A DNA stretch of 7,558 nt from Thiobacillus sp. UBA2186 (GTDB lineage Bacteria > Pseudomonadota > Gammaproteobacteria > Burkholderiales > Thiobacillaceae), in contig DCVO01000085.1 in the NCBI GenBank assembly GCA_002327405.1, forward strand, positions 7,201 through 14,758. Direction: 5' to 3'. The stretch's first letter is position 1. Each line of letters opens with the position of its first letter. The position numbers and the translations under genes were made by a program. The notes under the pieces are model-generated. The model did not search any database. It saw only the letters and a program-made list of their open reading frames with translations, and was not told where the DNA came from. This document shows, in pieces, positions 6,573 to 7,558 of the stretch.

Positions 6573-7169
6573 TCATGCTCTCAGCACCTTGCCGCTGGCC
6601 AAGTCTATCAGGGTGGAAGGACGTTTGCGCGCGCCGATACGGCCTTTCAGCACGCGCACGCGCTTGCCGAACAGCCGCTGACATTGCTGCCAGGTTTTGG
6701 CAGGCTTTGCTCCGCTCTTGTTGGCGCTGGTGGAGACCAGGGCCATGCCGGCCTGCCTGCACAATGCGGCCGCAGCGGGGTGCGCGGTGATGCGCACTGC
6801 CACCGTGCCGCGACCGCCGGTCAGCCATTCCGGGCAGGATTGCGCAGCCGGCAGCACCCAGGTCACCGGCCCCGGCCAGCGGCCTTTTTTCCAGGCGTCC
6901 TCGATGGAAGTCCGCGTTGCGTAGGGGCGCAACTGATTGCGGTTGGCGGCGATCAGGATCAGCCCCCTGGCCGCGCCGCGGACTTTCAGTTCAAGGATTT
7001 TCTCGACCGCGCGGCGATTCATGGGATCGCAGCCGAGGCCGTAGCAGGACTCGGTGGGATAGGCGATGATGCCGCCCTGTTTCAGAAAAGCTCGCAACGC
7101 GCCACGTTTGTCCCCCTCATCCCCACCCCCCTCCCACGAGGGGAGAGGGGAATAAGGTTTACGCCTCAC
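6573..7169 (-). CDS. tsaC: L-threonylcarbamoyladenylate synthase, YrdC/Sua5 family
   Basis: TsaC makes threonylcarbamoyl-AMP from threonine, bicarbonate and ATP. The TsaBDE proteins then transfer the threonylcarbamoyl group to A37 of ANN-reading tRNAs (t6A). The GTG at 7169 gives 198 residues (E. coli 190). The YrdC core starts at about residue 24. Visible features are YPTE (37-40), the ligand-binding K62-V-R64 with GLILIAAN after it, RWPGPVTW (97-104), the STSAN motif (146-150) and the C-terminal RPSTLIDLASG (183-193). Residues 1 to about 21 are encoded by intergenic repeat DNA and do not look like a TsaC N-terminus. A TTG at 7097 is the only other in-frame start I see before the core, but it would leave very few residues ahead of YPTE. 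A Shine-Dalgarno-like AAGGGG six bases before the GTG favours 7169. The core is intact, so the gene is probably functional. Confidence 0.9.
   Translation of the reverse strand: MRRKPYSPLPSWEGGGDEGDKRGALRAFLKQGGIIAYPTESCYGLGCDPMNRRAVEKILELKVRGAARGLILIAANRNQLRPYATRTSIEDAWKKGRWPGPVTWVLPAAQSCPEWLTGGRGTVAVRITAHPAAAALCRQAGMALVSTSANKSGAKPAKTWQQCQRLFGKRVRVLKGRIGARKRPSTLIDLASGKVLRA
7112..7150. repeat. C/G-rich hairpin element inside the 5' end of tsaC
   Basis: CCCC-C-CTCCC (7126-7135) pairs with GGGAGAGGGG (7141-7150) with one mismatch (7130 against 7146) around the loop ACGAG (7136-7140). The extension to 7112 adds further C-runs (7112-7116, 7121-7124). On the minus strand, and so in the tsaC mRNA, the runs G3, G6, G4 and G5 are separated by 1, 1 and 4 bases, which is a canonical quadruplex pattern. 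Composition is unlike the surrounding coding sequence. In my impression it resembles a widely dispersed intergenic palindrome of Proteobacteria, but I cannot verify this here. Confidence 0.75.
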
Positions 7170-7179
7170 GCCTCACCCC
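7159..7179. repeat. Three tandem 7-base units at the purD-tsaC junction
   Basis: The plus strand reads TTACGCC, TCACGCC, TCACCCC, and TTACG begins again at 7180. On the minus strand this supplies the purD stop TGA (7175-7173) and the GTG (7169-7167) used as the apparent tsaC start. AAGGGG, which resembles a Shine-Dalgarno sequence, lies at 7181-7176. An inverted copy of the 7-base units is not visible in the window. Confidence 0.75.
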
Positions 7180-7558
7180 TTACGATTAATGGCGCGGTAG
7201 CCGATGTCCTTGCGGTACTGCATGCCCTCGAATCGGATCTGCGCCACCGCCTCGTAGGCCCGCTTCTGCGCCATCTTCACGCTGTCGCCCAGCGCGGTCA
7301 CGGCCAGCACGCGGCCGCCGCTGGTCACCAGCCTGCCGTCAGCCAGCTGAGTACCGGCATGGAACACGTGCAGGTCTTCGGCATCCTTGGGCAGGCCTTC
7401 AATGACATCGCCCTTTTTCGGCGACTCCGGGTAGTTGGCGGCAGCCAGCACCACTGCGAGCGCGGTGCGGCGGTCCCATTCGGCTTCAACCTTGTCGAGC
7501 TTGCCGTCGATGGCATGCTCCACCAGCGTCACCAGGTCGGACTTCAGCCGCATCATGA
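7173..7558 (-). CDS. purD: Phosphoribosylamine-glycine ligase (GAR synthetase), C-terminal part, cut by window edge
   Basis: PurD joins glycine to phosphoribosylamine with ATP to form glycinamide ribonucleotide, the second step of de novo purine synthesis. The last 128 or so of about 425 residues are present, and the frame is open to the right edge. MMRLKSDLV is the conserved segment that follows ETQP in this family. Near the C-terminus GGRVLAVTALGDS and YRKDIGYRA match the GARS C-terminal domain. The final three residues (RKG) and the stop codon fall at the edge of, or inside, a 7-base tandem repeat, so the extreme C-terminus may have been reshaped by that repeat. The ATP-grasp core lies beyond the window. 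tsaC follows after three bases. Confidence 0.95.
   Translation of the reverse strand, partial: MMRLKSDLVTLVEHAIDGKLDKVEAEWDRRTALAVVLAAANYPESPKKGDVIEGLPKDAEDLHVFHAGTQLADGRLVTSGGRVLAVTALGDSVKMAQKRAYEAVAQIRFEGMQYRKDIGYRAINRKG

Overview
The window reads like a chromosomal housekeeping segment of a GC-rich Gram-negative bacterium, most likely a betaproteobacterium. The reasons are the hemA-prfA pair, an oxygen-dependent coproporphyrinogen oxidase, an inner-membrane class A-type penicillin-binding protein, and protein sequences that align with their E. coli counterparts almost without gaps at the N-termini of HemA, HemF and RF1. A placement below class level is not supported by what I can see. All six genes lie on the minus strand, so transcription runs from high to low coordinates. 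No tRNA, rRNA, CRISPR array, insertion sequence or phage gene is visible.

Layout in transcription order: the 3' end of purD (7558-7173, cut by the window edge); tsaC (7169-6573); a spacer holding a long inverted repeat; hemF (6428-5526); a divergent bifunctional penicillin-binding protein of 1070 residues (5516-2304), with its Shine-Dalgarno sequence just after the hemF stop; a second spacer with a long inverted repeat; hemA (2079-829); a third spacer with a hairpin; and the first 238 codons of prfA (714-1), cut by the window edge right after the GGQ loop.

The genes cover purine synthesis (purD), tRNA t6A modification (tsaC), the first committed step and a late step of heme synthesis (hemA, hemF), peptidoglycan synthesis (the penicillin-binding protein) and translation termination (prfA). 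They do not form one pathway. The hemA-prfA pairing is a familiar one in Proteobacteria.

The unusual content is in the spacers. Three of them (745-808, 2156-2289, 6448-6567) carry an inverted repeat of the same design: about three tandem units of about 9 bases on one side, a loop, and about three matching units inverted on the other side. The unit sequence differs completely between the spacers (AGGGAGGTA-like, NNCACGGGG, NNGCAGATN). A fourth junction, purD/tsaC, carries a 7-base tandem repeat plus a C/G-rich hairpin. This repeat DNA supplies the purD stop codon, a Shine-Dalgarno-like sequence, the apparent tsaC GTG start and roughly the first 20 codons of tsaC. The second notable item is the penicillin-binding protein: its transpeptidase motifs are intact, but its glycosyltransferase motifs are eroded and it has large insertions.
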